Positions 30,833-39,071 of a stretch of 64,000 nt of DNA are shown here, piece by piece. Numbering within the stretch: the stretch's first letter is position 1; every line of letters starts with the position of its first letter. The position numbers and the translations under genes are program-made. The notes beneath the pieces were generated by a model. The model saw only the letters and a program-made list of their open reading frames with translations, made no database searches and was not told the DNA's origin. This DNA comes from Vibrionales bacterium SWAT-3. Lineage in GTDB: Bacteria > Pseudomonadota > Gammaproteobacteria > Enterobacterales > Vibrionaceae. Location of the stretch: positions 1-64,000 of the forward strand of contig AAZW01000016.1 in the NCBI GenBank assembly GCA_000169995.1. The letters run 5' to 3'.

Positions 30833-31446
30833 GATCGTCTCTCTCTTATATATTTGAATTAATTTTATTGCTAAGAGTAATTATTTATTTTCAGTTGAGA
30901 AGAATGAATTATTTATTCATATCTCTTGTCTGGAATTAATATTACGCCTGCTACTCAGGTATTCTTAGAGATCTATCACAAATCATTTTTTATCCCTCAG
31001 CCCTTTAAAAGCAAGGGTTTTAACAAATTTTATGCACTTTGAACTATCATCGATTGATTCTAAATAGTTAATCTAGGGGGAACATTATTCATGTTTTTCT
31101 AATCCAGATTAGTAAAATCTAAATAGCGAGGGTTTATATGCAATGTACTTTAATTGATAAAAGTGAGCTTAAGGTGGAAGTATGCAGTGTTTTTATTTAG
31201 ATATTTAATTTTGAATGTGGAATTAATTATCTGTTAACAAATTAAATTCGTATAAAGTTATTTGGGTCACATTTTAAAATAAGACTTATGAGGGTGTTTT
31301 TAATTAGGTTTGGTCGTTTATTTATCTTTTACTGTTACTTTTAATAAACCTGTAAATATAATTAACGCTAATACATGACTAAATATTTCGCCATATATCA
31401 CCTTGGTAAATAATGAGTGGTTTTGTTAGCTTTGTCTGTGATGTTT
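30833..31446. promoter_or_regulatory. AT-rich region upstream of arcA
   Basis: About 614 bases without a gene, very AT-rich. It holds the arcA promoter and imperfect ARG-box-like TGAAT repeats at 30855-30868 and 30904-30920 (ATGAATTATTTATTCAT, a near palindrome with one extra central base). The far end is the 9-bp target repeat of the outer insertion sequence, so the original upstream sequence is kept. No confident FNR or ArcA site was identified. Confidence 0.45.
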
Positions 31447-32170
31447 AAGGGCGCGAATATACTTTGTTAATCTGATGTAAAAAGAACTTTTTCCCTGTAA
31501 TCTTTATTCCATGCGGCTTGGTTCATCTTTCTTGGTACAGACAAGTTACCCTCTGATTTTCTAAATAGGTTCTGCACAAAGCGACGACAACAAGCCATAT
31601 TCAACGCTGAATCCCTAGCGTAAATTCGCTGCTCGTCTTCTTTGAAAATTACGTCCAACGCCCAGTGCTGCTGATTCTCAATATGCCAATGCTTTCTTGT
31701 TGCCTTTGAGGCTAACTCTAAAGATAAATGGTCTGTGCAAATATAGTACGAGGTTTCATAACTTCCTTTCCCTTTGACACTCCTATCTCTTACCACTGCA
31801 ACAATGCTTTTTACGAGACACCACTTCTGTCTGAGTGCTTCGCTGAAGGCTGCAGGAAGCACGTAAACCTCACGAACCTCTTTTCTACCATGCCCTTTCT
31901 CTTCCGTGATGTATGATTCCTGTTTATCTTCAGGCAAAGCCCAATAGTCTTGGAATTGCACATCAATTTCTGCTAATAAACTTGGTTGATTCAGTTTAAC
32001 TTGTACTAGGATATCTCCACCTTTATCAACTACTTTATTCAGTGTTTCAACCTGACAATGCAGGGCATCAGCAGTTAATAAACATCCTTTGATATCTAAA
32101 GCGTCTAGCATGTTTCTTATTGCTAGCAGCTCCATACCTTTGCCGTCACAAGGTTGGTGTGTGAGAGTCA

Positions 32171-33404
32171 AAGGGCGGGATCGAACTTTAACCATTGAAA
32201 ATAATGGATTTATTTTACAGGGAACTTTTTTAGATAATCACGATCTGATCATGAAGTAAAAAAACATGAGAAATTCGCACATGATTATCATTGAGCAACT
32301 TAAAAAAGTGAAAGATACCCGTTCGCACATCAATCAAGTTTATCCTGTTATGGAAGTCGCTTTCGTGGTCATAACAGCCATGATTTGTGGTCAAAATAAA
32401 TGGACAGAGATTAAGGATTTCGGTGAAGGAAATATCGAGTGGTTACGTGAGTATTTCCCCTACGAAAATGGTCTTCCCACTCGACATAATATAGCTGCGA
32501 TCATGAGATCCGTTGTGCCAGAGACGCTATTGGAAGCTATGGTGGGCTGGGTCAATTTGCACAGAGAGAAGCATGCTCAGCCTATAATCAGTGTTGATGG
32601 GAAGGTTCTAAAAGGGGCAAAAGCAAGCAAACAACAGCACCCCCTCTATATGGTTTCGGCATTTGATGTAGACGAGGGTTTGACTCTCACACACCAACCT
32701 TGTGACGGCAAAGGTATGGAGCTGCTAGCAATAAGAAACATGCTAGACGCTTTAGATATCAAAGGATGTTTATTAACTGCTGATGCCCTGCATTGTCAGG
32801 TTGAAACACTGAATAAAGTAGTTGATAAAGGTGGAGATATCCTAGTACAAGTTAAACTGAATCAACCAAGTTTATTAGCAGAAATTGATGTGCAATTCCA
32901 AGACTATTGGGCTTTGCCTGAAGATAAACAGGAATCATACATCACGGAAGAGAAAGGGCATGGTAGAAAAGAGGTTCGTGAGGTTTACGTGCTTCCTGCA
33001 GCCTTCAGCGAAGCACTCAGACAGAAGTGGTGTCTCGTAAAAAGCATTGTTGCAGTGGTAAGAGATAGGAGTGTCAAAGGGAAAGGAAGTTATGAAACCT
33101 CGTACTATATTTGCACAGACCATTTATCTTTAGAGTTAGCCTCAAAGGCAACAAGAAAGCATTGGCATATTGAGAATCAGCAGCACTGGGCGTTGGACGT
33201 AATTTTCAAAGAAGACGAGCAGCGAATTTACGCTGGGGATTCAGCGTTGAATATGGCTTGTTGTCGTCGCTTTGTGCAGAACCTATTTAGAAAATCAGAG
33301 GGTAACTTGTCTGTACCAAGAAAGATGAACCAAGCCGCCTGGAATAAAGATTACAGGGAAAAAGTTCTTTTTACATCAGATTAACAAAGTATATTCGCGC
33401 CCTT
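32171..33404 (+). mobile_element. ISAs1-family insertion sequence (inner copy), intact
   Basis: 1234 bp, ends AAGGGCGGGATCG and TTCGCGCCCTT, with 10-bp target repeats GTGAGAGTCA at 32161-32170 and 33405-33414. The target lies inside the transposase gene of the outer copy, in opposite orientation. Confidence 0.95.
32266..33384 (+). CDS. ISAs1-family transposase
   Basis: 372 aa, full length. Begins MRNSHMIIIEQLKKVKDTRS with the family's N-terminal DDE_Tnp_1-associated domain, followed by the DDE core: ISVDGKVLKGAK (first Asp), LLTADALHCQ (second Asp), and HWALDVIFKEDEQR (Glu). It appears intact, and the near identity with the outer copy suggests recent activity. Confidence 0.93.
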   Translation: MRNSHMIIIEQLKKVKDTRSHINQVYPVMEVAFVVITAMICGQNKWTEIKDFGEGNIEWLREYFPYENGLPTRHNIAAIMRSVVPETLLEAMVGWVNLHREKHAQPIISVDGKVLKGAKASKQQHPLYMVSAFDVDEGLTLTHQPCDGKGMELLAIRNMLDALDIKGCLLTADALHCQVETLNKVVDKGGDILVQVKLNQPSLLAEIDVQFQDYWALPEDKQESYITEEKGHGRKEVREVYVLPAAFSEALRQKWCLVKSIVAVVRDRSVKGKGSYETSYYICTDHLSLELASKATRKHWHIENQQHWALDVIFKEDEQRIYAGDSALNMACCRRFVQNLFRKSEGNLSVPRKMNQAAWNKDYREKVLFTSD

Positions 33405-34030
33405 GTGAGAGTCAAACCCTCGTCTACATCAAATGCCGAAACCATATAGAGGGGGTGCTGTTGTTTGCTTGCTTTTGCCCCTTTTAGAACCTTCCCATCA
33501 ACACTGATTATAGGCTGAGCATGCTTCTCTCTGTGCAAATTGACCCAGCCCACCATAGCTTCCAATAGCGTCTCTGGCACAACGGATCTCATGATCGCAG
33601 CTATATTATGTCGAGTGGGAAGACCATTTTCGTAGGGGAAATACTCACGTAACCACTCGATATTTCCTTCACCGAAATCCTTAATCTCTGTCCATTTATT
33701 TTGACCACAAATCATGGCTGTTATGACCACGAAAGCGACTTCCATAACAGGATAAACTTGATTGATGTGCGAACGGGTATCTTTCACTTTTTTAAGTTGC
33801 TCAATGATAATCATGTGCGAATTTCTCATGTTTTTTTACTTCATGATCAGATCGTGATTATCTAAAAAAGTTCCCTGTAAAATAAATCCATTATTTTCAA
33901 TGGTTAAAGTTCGATCCCGCCCTTGTGATGTTTGAAGATGAGTAGGAGTGGTGAGATAGCGCTTCTCGGGAGCTGCTGAGTTCGCTATGGGCCGCAGTAA
34001 CGGTAAATTGGCTGAGCTAGCGATAGAGCT

Positions 34031-34056
34031 AAAAAAGCCGCTATCGAAGCGGCTTT
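34031..34056 (-). terminator. Terminator after yfcC
   Basis: Minus-strand AAAGCCGCT-TCGAT-AGCGGCTTTTTT, 29-54 bases past the yfcC stop. It would already separate yfcC from arcA even before the insertion sequence arrived. Confidence 0.85.
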
Positions 34057-34084
34057 GAATGGAAATGTGCTTGCTTAAGGGATG

Positions 34085-35533
34085 CTAGATAAGCGCACCA
34101 ATACTCAGTACAACGATGCAGAACACCGTTAAGATACCGATCAATGGCATGACCCATTTCACCCAGCGTACGTAAGGCACACGAGCTATCGCCAAGCCAC
34201 CCATTACCACCGCAGAGGTTGGGGTAATGAGGTTTACTAAGCCTGAAGCCGATTGGTAAGCGGTGATCACAAGGTCTCTACCAACACCAGCAAAGTCAGC
34301 CAATGGCGCCATGATAGGCATGGTTAGTACCGCTAGGCCAGATGTTGATGGCACTAAGAATGACAATAGAATCTCTAGGAAGAACATCACGTTAATAAAG
34401 ATAACTGATGAGAGCCCGGTGACCATTTGCTCTGCAGAGAATAGAATCGTATCGGTGATCATACCGCGGTCCATCACCACCACAATACCACGTGCAATAC
34501 CTATGATTAGCGCTACACCGAGCAGGTCACGTGCGCCGTCAATGAAGCTTGAGGTAAACTCTTCTTCGCTCATGCGAGCCACAATACCAACAATGATGGT
34601 CGCCGCTAGGAACATTGCAGAGATCTCTGCCATCCACCATCCAGCAACGGATACGCCGTAAATCATTACCGCGAATGAGCCACCAAAAATAGTCAGAATC
34701 AGTTTACGAGTCGCAGTGAATTCCAGTTTTTCTCCGCTTGAATTGCCAAGGAAGTGCGCTTTGTTTTCTTCGTACTTGTCATACACAATCGACTTGCTTG
34801 GGTCTGCTTGCACCATTCTTGCGTAACGCATGACGTAAGCGACACAGATACCCCAACCAATAATCAGCATTGCCACACGTAGTACGATACCGTCAGTAAA
34901 TGGAATGCCAGAGGCGTTTGCTGCGATAACCGTTGCGAATGGGTTAATGGTGGAACCTAGTACCCCTATGCCCGCGCCTAGAAGTACAGTTGCAGCTGCC
35001 ACTAGAGGGTCAAAGCGAGCCGCCATCATGACAGGTACAAGAAGCGTATAGAATGGGAGTGATTCTTCCGCCATACCATAAACAGTACCGCCAGCGGCAA
35101 ACAGTGCCATCAGTATTGGTATCATCAACTCTTCTCGCCCTTCGAGGCGTGCGGTGACGCGTTCGATACCAGCATCAATTGCACCAGTCTTGGTGACGAG
35201 CCCTAAGAAGCCACCAATGATCAGAATGAACAGTGAAACGTCGATTGCAGCAGCTTCATAGCTATTGTGGTCGTAGAAGCCATCAATCGGCGCTAGCAGC
35301 ACGTCAATCACGCCTTGAGGGTTACCTTCAACCGCTTGATAGGTTCCGGTTACCGGCACTTCTCGGCCTAATTCTTCATTCATTGCTCGGTCATATTGGC
35401 CCGCTGGAACAATCCAGGTCAGTAGAGCAACGAATGCAATTAAAATAAATAGAATGGTATAAGCAGAAGGGAATTTAAAGTTGGCAAAGAAGCCGCCCTT
35501 TTTTTTCTCGCTTGGCATCGTTTGAGTTGTCAT
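34085..35533 (-). CDS. yfcC: YfcC-family membrane transporter (putative basic amino-acid antiporter)
   Basis: 482 aa with about 12 helices; family signature segments FKFPSAYTILFILIAFVALL, VPAGQYDR, GMAEESLPFY and VPSTSGLAVLTMPIMAPL. In the CitM/arsenite-permease-like clan; related ArcD-type proteins exchange arginine for ornithine. Position by the arginine deiminase genes supports an arginine/ornithine role, but sequence alone does not fix the substrate. The upstream side (35.6 kb) is where the accessory region begins. Confidence 0.8.
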   Translation of the reverse strand: MTTQTMPSEKKKGGFFANFKFPSAYTILFILIAFVALLTWIVPAGQYDRAMNEELGREVPVTGTYQAVEGNPQGVIDVLLAPIDGFYDHNSYEAAAIDVSLFILIIGGFLGLVTKTGAIDAGIERVTARLEGREELMIPILMALFAAGGTVYGMAEESLPFYTLLVPVMMAARFDPLVAAATVLLGAGIGVLGSTINPFATVIAANASGIPFTDGIVLRVAMLIIGWGICVAYVMRYARMVQADPSKSIVYDKYEENKAHFLGNSSGEKLEFTATRKLILTIFGGSFAVMIYGVSVAGWWMAEISAMFLAATIIVGIVARMSEEEFTSSFIDGARDLLGVALIIGIARGIVVVMDRGMITDTILFSAEQMVTGLSSVIFINVMFFLEILLSFLVPSTSGLAVLTMPIMAPLADFAGVGRDLVITAYQSASGLVNLITPTSAVVMGGLAIARVPYVRWVKWVMPLIGILTVFCIVVLSIGALI

Positions 35534-35644
35534 GGCTATCTCCTTACATCATCTTAAATAGAAGTGATGTGAATTAGCGACTAATGATTTATAGACTGTA
35601 AATACACTGACACTTATCAGGTGTATATTGTGTAGAATATGTTC

Positions 35645-36111
35645 AATCACCCAACTTCCCTCTCGATACTCACCAATTCCCACTTGACAGTTAATTACAG
35701 AACTCCAATAAATGTTAAGGAGTTGTCACTCCCTTTTGTTTCGCCTGATTTTTTGATCTTAAACATTCAAAATGAACAGTTTTCTCTATATTAGTGATAC
35801 TGACGCCGCTTCGCTCTGTCGGCTTTATACTGACTCTACATGTAAGCATATAGAAGCCAGCATAAACCATACATAAACAAGAACTCATTAAACTATTCAT
35901 GAAGGTATTTGTTGTGTTGAGCACTGGTAAACTCTATCTAGTGGCTTTGCACGAATCGGTTACACCATATCTCGAGCTTTGCTGATTGATCTATCAATAG
36001 TGATGGGTGATAATTTAGTCTTTCATCAGTCTCACTCCCACTCAATGAACAAAGATAATAAAATCATTAGCCACAAGGCTATCCAGAAACACTTACAAAC
36101 CTACCTTGAAC
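35645..36111. repeat. 467-bp direct repeat, copy A (truncated by IS6)
   Basis: Nearly identical to 37701-38168, with a handful of substitutions and one indel. It contains the upstream region and first codons of the Fis-like gene (ATG at about 36046) and stops at CCTTGAAC exactly where the IS6-family element starts. A 69-codon minus frame (35715-35924) is present in both copies but has no ribosome site or bias to support it. Confidence 0.9.
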
Positions 36112-36970
36112 GGGCTTGTTGCAAAAATGGAATATGTGTCTGAAGCGCCCATATGAGCACTTCATTTCATGCGTATATTCCAAAGATATTGAAGAGTTCA
36201 TTGAGGAAGACGGATCTCTCCTGCACCCTCAGTTTTGGCTCATCGCGACGTAACCAAAAATCAAACTGGCCTTTATTCAACATCCGGATCCCTTCAAAAC
36301 CTTGAATCGTTGACCAGGCCCGCTTTCGCACCTTGAATCCACCTGTGGCTTCGATAAGCTTTTTAATCGGGGCGTGGTCAGATTCAATGCCATTGTTGAG
36401 ATATTTCACTTGCCGATGTTCTACATCTTGCCGTAAACGGCCTTCACTCTTGAGGCGAGCAATGGCGTTACCATAAGACGAATGTTTATCAGTATTCAAT
36501 GTTTGGGGGTGAAAGGACGTTTTATAGCGGCGTAAGCAGCGTTTGAGGAATTGATAAGCCGCCTCTTTATTGCGTTTACGAGAGAAAAAGAAATCCAGGG
36601 TTTCCCCACGTTTATTGATGGCTCGGTAGAGATAATGCCATTTGCCTTTCACCTTGACGTAAGTTTCATCAAGCTGCCAGGAGGTGTCGATACGAGTGAA
36701 TTGATAACGGCGTAACTTCTTATGTAGGATAGGCCCATAGTGAATGAACCAACGATAAATCGTGGAGCGATTAACGAAGACACCTCGTTCGGACAACATA
36801 TCACTGAGGTTTGCATAGCTCATTGCGGTAGTGCCATACCAACGGACACACCATAAGATAAGTTCGGGGGTGAAATGTCGCCATTTGAATTCAGACTTGA
36901 CCATAACGCATTGCTCAGTGATGAATCATAGTTAAAGTCTGGCGGCTCGTGAGGTTTTTGCAACAAGCCC
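36112..36970 (-). mobile_element. IS6-family insertion sequence, copy 1 (intact)
   Basis: 859 bp with terminal inverted repeats GGGCTTGTTGCAAAAA. The flanks (CCTTGAAC and ATGAAATA) do not form the 8-bp duplication that IS6 elements make, so this end pair arose by cointegrate, adjacent deletion or recombination. Confidence 0.9.
36167..36904 (-). CDS. IS6-family transposase
   Basis: 245 aa, full length. Begins MVKSEFKWRHFTPELILWCVRWY; DDE residues in WQLDETYVKVKG, LNTDKHSSYGNA and NNGIESDHAPIKK are all intact. IS6 elements move by replicative cointegration, so two copies in direct orientation can carry the DNA between them. Copy 2 of this element (46948-47805) is inactive, so this is the only functional enzyme of the pair. 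Confidence 0.93.
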   Translation of the reverse strand: MVKSEFKWRHFTPELILWCVRWYGTTAMSYANLSDMLSERGVFVNRSTIYRWFIHYGPILHKKLRRYQFTRIDTSWQLDETYVKVKGKWHYLYRAINKRGETLDFFFSRKRNKEAAYQFLKRCLRRYKTSFHPQTLNTDKHSSYGNAIARLKSEGRLRQDVEHRQVKYLNNGIESDHAPIKKLIEATGGFKVRKRAWSTIQGFEGIRMLNKGQFDFWLRRDEPKLRVQERSVFLNELFNIFGIYA

Positions 36971-37040
36971 ATGAAATACATAAAGCGACCTCACAAGATT
37001 CTTATCAACCCGAATGGGAAGATTATACACCTCCTGAATA
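36971..37040 (+). pseudogene. 3' remnant of an unidentified gene cut by IS6
   Basis: Reading from the IS edge, the frame HEIHKATSQDSYQPEWED...TPPE ends with a TAA at 37038-37040. It reads like a hydrophilic protein tail whose 5' part was removed. Unrecognised; it could also be chance. Confidence 0.35.
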
Positions 37041-37541
37041 ACTCCATTAAGCTTCATTCATGCCGTTAGCTCGGTAGGCTCTACCACACCTAGACAAATA
37101 CCAGTGTGATCTTCTTCTCAAAACAGTGTTAAACGCCACCTTAGCAGAGCAAAAATCATTCTGAATTTTCTATCAAAACAATAAGAAACTTACCTTTTAC
37201 CCACCCCCTAAAGAATTTAAGTTATGGATTCCTAAAGAATTATTTTAAGGGACCCCTCAAGATATTAAGGTAACTAAAACAAAAGAATTAATAGACATAA
37301 GAATTAATTAACAATAGTTATCCATCACCCAAATCCGACACAGCAACGCCACAGCGTTGCCCGTCAGTATTTTACGTATGTCTAACTTGATCGATCTATA
37401 AAAGAGGTAGATTTACAGTGACAGTACCATAGAAAAGCATTTGTGATATTCCGCTTGCTCACCCTTCGACTGGCTACGCCAGCTACGGGATTGCGCCGAG
37501 CGTGTGAGTAGAAAAACTCAAAAATAATCTACGTGTTATCT
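37041..37541. other. Non-coding mosaic DNA in the accessory region
   Basis: About 500 bases without a convincing gene. It contains a GCAACGC-CACA-GCGTTGC hairpin near 37342-37360 and AT-rich stretches. No terminator or promoter was defined. Confidence 0.4.
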
Positions 37542-37657
37542 AAAAAATTTATATTGGAATTTTCTTTGCAACATGTAGGTATTTTATGAATAAAAAACAC
37601 TAAATGTGTTACGTTTGATTCTTCAAAATCCTATAAAAAATTATTTGCAACAAGCCC
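37542..37657. repeat. MITE-like repeat, copy 1 (left end missing)
   Basis: Closely similar to 44657-44784, with shared segments ATATTGGAATTTTCTTT and CAACATGTAGG. Its right end ATTTGCAACAAGCCC is an IS6-type terminus. The GGG...TTGTTGC left end is absent. Confidence 0.7.
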
Positions 37658-37700
37658 GATTTTTGCAGGCTCCATTCTCTAATAGCTACGGAATGGCAGA

Positions 37701-38168
37701 AATCACCCAACTTCCCTCTCGATACTCACCAATTCCCACTTGACAGTTAGTTACAGAACTCCAATAAATGTTAAGGAGTTGTCACTCCCTTTTGTTTCGC
37801 CTGATTTTTTGATCTTAAACATTCAAAATGAACAGTTTTCTCTATATTTGTGATACTGACGCCGCTTCGCTCTGTCGGCTTTATACTGACTCTACATGCA
37901 AGCATATAGAAGCCAGCATAAACCATACATAAACAAGAACTCATTAAACTATTCATGAAGGTATTTGTTGTGTTGAGCACTGGTAAACTCTATCTAGTTG
38001 CTTTTGCACGAATCGGTTACACCATATCTCGAGCTTTGCTGATTGATCTGTCAATAGTGATGGGTGATAATTTAGTCTTTCATCAGTCTCACTCCCACTC
38101 AATGAACAAAGATAATAAAATCATTAGCCACAAGGCTATCCAGAAACACTTACAAACCTACCTTGAAC
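37701..38168. repeat. 467/468-bp direct repeat, copy B
   Basis: Matches 35645-36111 almost base for base. Here the Fis-like gene continues intact beyond the repeat, so B keeps the ancestral downstream sequence. Confidence 0.9.
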
Positions 38169-38359
38169 CGATGTTGCTCGATAAAGCCCAAAATACCGAC
38201 GTTTCCTGGGTCATGGCGATGGTCAAAGATGAAGTTTTTAAAGCCGTAATTGTGCATACTCGTGGCAATCAAACAAAAGCCGCGAAGTTATTGGGCATTA
38301 GTCGTAGTAACTTCGCTGTCAAAATCAAAGACACAGCCTCTCAACGACAAGGTAGGTGA
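38102..38359 (+). CDS. Small Fis-like DNA-binding protein
   Basis: 85 aa from MNKDNKIISHKAIQKH; an upstream in-frame ATG at 38060 is possible, and no strong ribosome site decides. The C-terminal half (VHTRGNQTKAAKLLGISRSN) is clearly Fis-type helix-turn-helix, close to the NtrC/Fis family motif [14 protein letters not shown], with a shorter N-terminus than Fis. Probably a DNA-bending regulator carried by the mobile region. A 5' fragment of the same gene sits in copy A of the direct repeat. Confidence 0.65.
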   Translation: MNKDNKIISHKAIQKHLQTYLEPMLLDKAQNTDVSWVMAMVKDEVFKAVIVHTRGNQTKAAKLLGISRSNFAVKIKDTASQRQGR

Positions 38360-38368
38360 AGCTTCACT

Positions 38369-38822
38369 ATTCCAATTCACTTTGTCTGCCATCACAGAGC
38401 CTAAACCTAAGTAGGATACACTCACCTACTCACCTTCGCGCTGAGCATTCATCTTCTTAACGACACGTACAACGGTTCTCGCTTAGACGCCTATCATTTT
38501 GGCTGTCTCGTTGATGCTCATCTGGTTACCCACTCTAAGCTTGTAGATTTTTTCATGCAGCTCTAGGTCAGGCTTTCTTCCTTGATACTTCCCTTCTTTC
38601 TTGGCCTTCTCGATGCCTTGTTTTTGGCGTCGGCGTCTATCTTCATAATCTTTTCGAGAAATTGCAGCCAACATGTCCATCATCATGTTATTGATGGCTT
38701 TGATCATTGAGTTCGTGAACTCATCAGAAATTTCCGGGGCCAGTGCAATGTGACTGGTCGGTAAATCTAGGCTGATGACTTTCAATTCCTTCTTGTACAG
38801 CATTTCCTTTAATTTAGACCAA
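38369..38822. repeat. 454-bp direct repeat, copy 1, left border of the peptide cluster
   Basis: Aligns without gaps to 43433-43886. Covers the 3' two thirds of the serine-recombinase gene and its downstream flank. Homology stops abruptly at 38822, about 40 bases before the promoter of the peptide operon. Confidence 0.9.
38426..38822 (-). pseudogene. Truncated serine recombinase (resolvase/invertase)
   Basis: Lacks about the first 80 residues, including the catalytic serine region, and carries a nonsense change after ETAKMIGV (TCA to TAA) relative to the intact copy at 43490-44125. Not functional. Confidence 0.9.
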
Positions 38823-38861
38823 AGTCTAATTTTATAAATAATAAAAATATATATTATGTAA

Positions 38862-38891
38862 TTGCTTGCACATCGTGCGCGAGCTTATAAT
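38862..38891 (+). promoter_or_regulatory. Putative promoter of the peptide operon
   Basis: A perfect TATAAT at 38886-38891 with TTGCTT at 38862-38867 and an 18-bp spacer. A GCAC-ATC-GTGC dyad lies in the spacer. Transcription would start about 15 bases before the precursor start. Confidence 0.6.
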
Positions 38892-38911
38892 ATAAAAATG
38901 GAGTAATCCCG

Positions 38912-39034
38912 ATGGAACAAAAAAATATTCAAGAACAGTTGGCTTCACAAGAATTTGAACTGGAATTTGAAGTTGAAGCAGAAGCGAACACATGTGGCAG
39001 TTGTACAAGCCCACGTCAAGACGTAGGCCACTAA
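38912..39034 (+). CDS. Putative RiPP precursor peptide with CGSC core
   Basis: 40 codons, ATG at 38912 with GGAG nine bases upstream. The N-terminal part looks like a leader: MEQKNIQEQLASQ then an acidic, alternating stretch (EFELEFEVEAEA). The C-terminal 15 residues (NTCGSCTSPRQDVGH) look like a core with two Cys, Ser/Thr, Pro34, Arg35, Asp37 and a terminal His40. No signal peptide. It is the first gene of an operon with three Fe(II) oxygenases and an exporter, a typical layout for a modified-peptide pathway. I recognise no family. The call rests on size, position, composition and ribosome site; processing is inferred. Confidence 0.78.
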   Translation: MEQKNIQEQLASQEFELEFEVEAEANTCGSCTSPRQDVGH

Positions 39035-39042
39035 GTAGGAAG

Positions 39043-39062
39043 GTAGCCCCAATTTGGGGCTA
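39043..39062 (+). promoter_or_regulatory. Hairpin between precursor and first oxygenase gene
   Basis: TAGCCCCAA-T-TTGGGGCTA is a near-perfect inverted repeat nine bases past the precursor stop, without a T run. It may protect or partly terminate the precursor message so that the peptide exceeds the enzymes, and its GGGG arm is the only purine-rich stretch before the ATG at 39072. Confidence 0.6.
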
Positions 39063-39071
39063 TCCACTATC

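Larger units (their letters stand above)
31467..33829 (-). pseudogene. Outer ISAs1 transposase, split by the inner copy
   Basis: The N-terminal part is encoded at 33829 down to about 33405 (MRNSHMIIIEQLKK to DVDEGLTL), then the reading frame enters the inner element; the C-terminal part is encoded at about 32170 down to 31467 (from TLTHQPCDGK). Together they make the 372-residue protein of the inner copy with one visible difference, RIYARDS against RIYAGDS. Inactive as it stands. Confidence 0.9.
31447..33924 (-). mobile_element. ISAs1-family insertion sequence (outer copy), interrupted by a second copy
   Basis: Ends AAGGGCGCGAATATAC and GATCCCGCCCTT match as inverted repeats. Flanking 9-bp direct repeats GTGATGTTT are at 31438-31446 and 33925-33933. 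Removing the inner element (1234 bp) and one 10-bp target copy leaves exactly 1234 bp, so both copies are the same element. Its transposase reads on the minus strand and is split. Confidence 0.93.

Noticed and set aside
31447..33924. Composite transposon formed by the two ISAs1 copies
   Set aside because: One copy lies inside the other, with target duplications proving nested insertion and no cargo between them.
35715..35924. 69-codon minus-strand frame present in both copies of the 467-bp repeat (also 37771-37980)
   Set aside because: It is preserved only because the DNA is duplicated. It has no ribosome site, and its composition does not look like a real protein.
36971..37040. Coding remnant as part of the peptide cluster
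   Set aside because: It is cut by IS6, lies far from the operon and has no recognisable domain, so it is kept only as an uncertain gene fragment.
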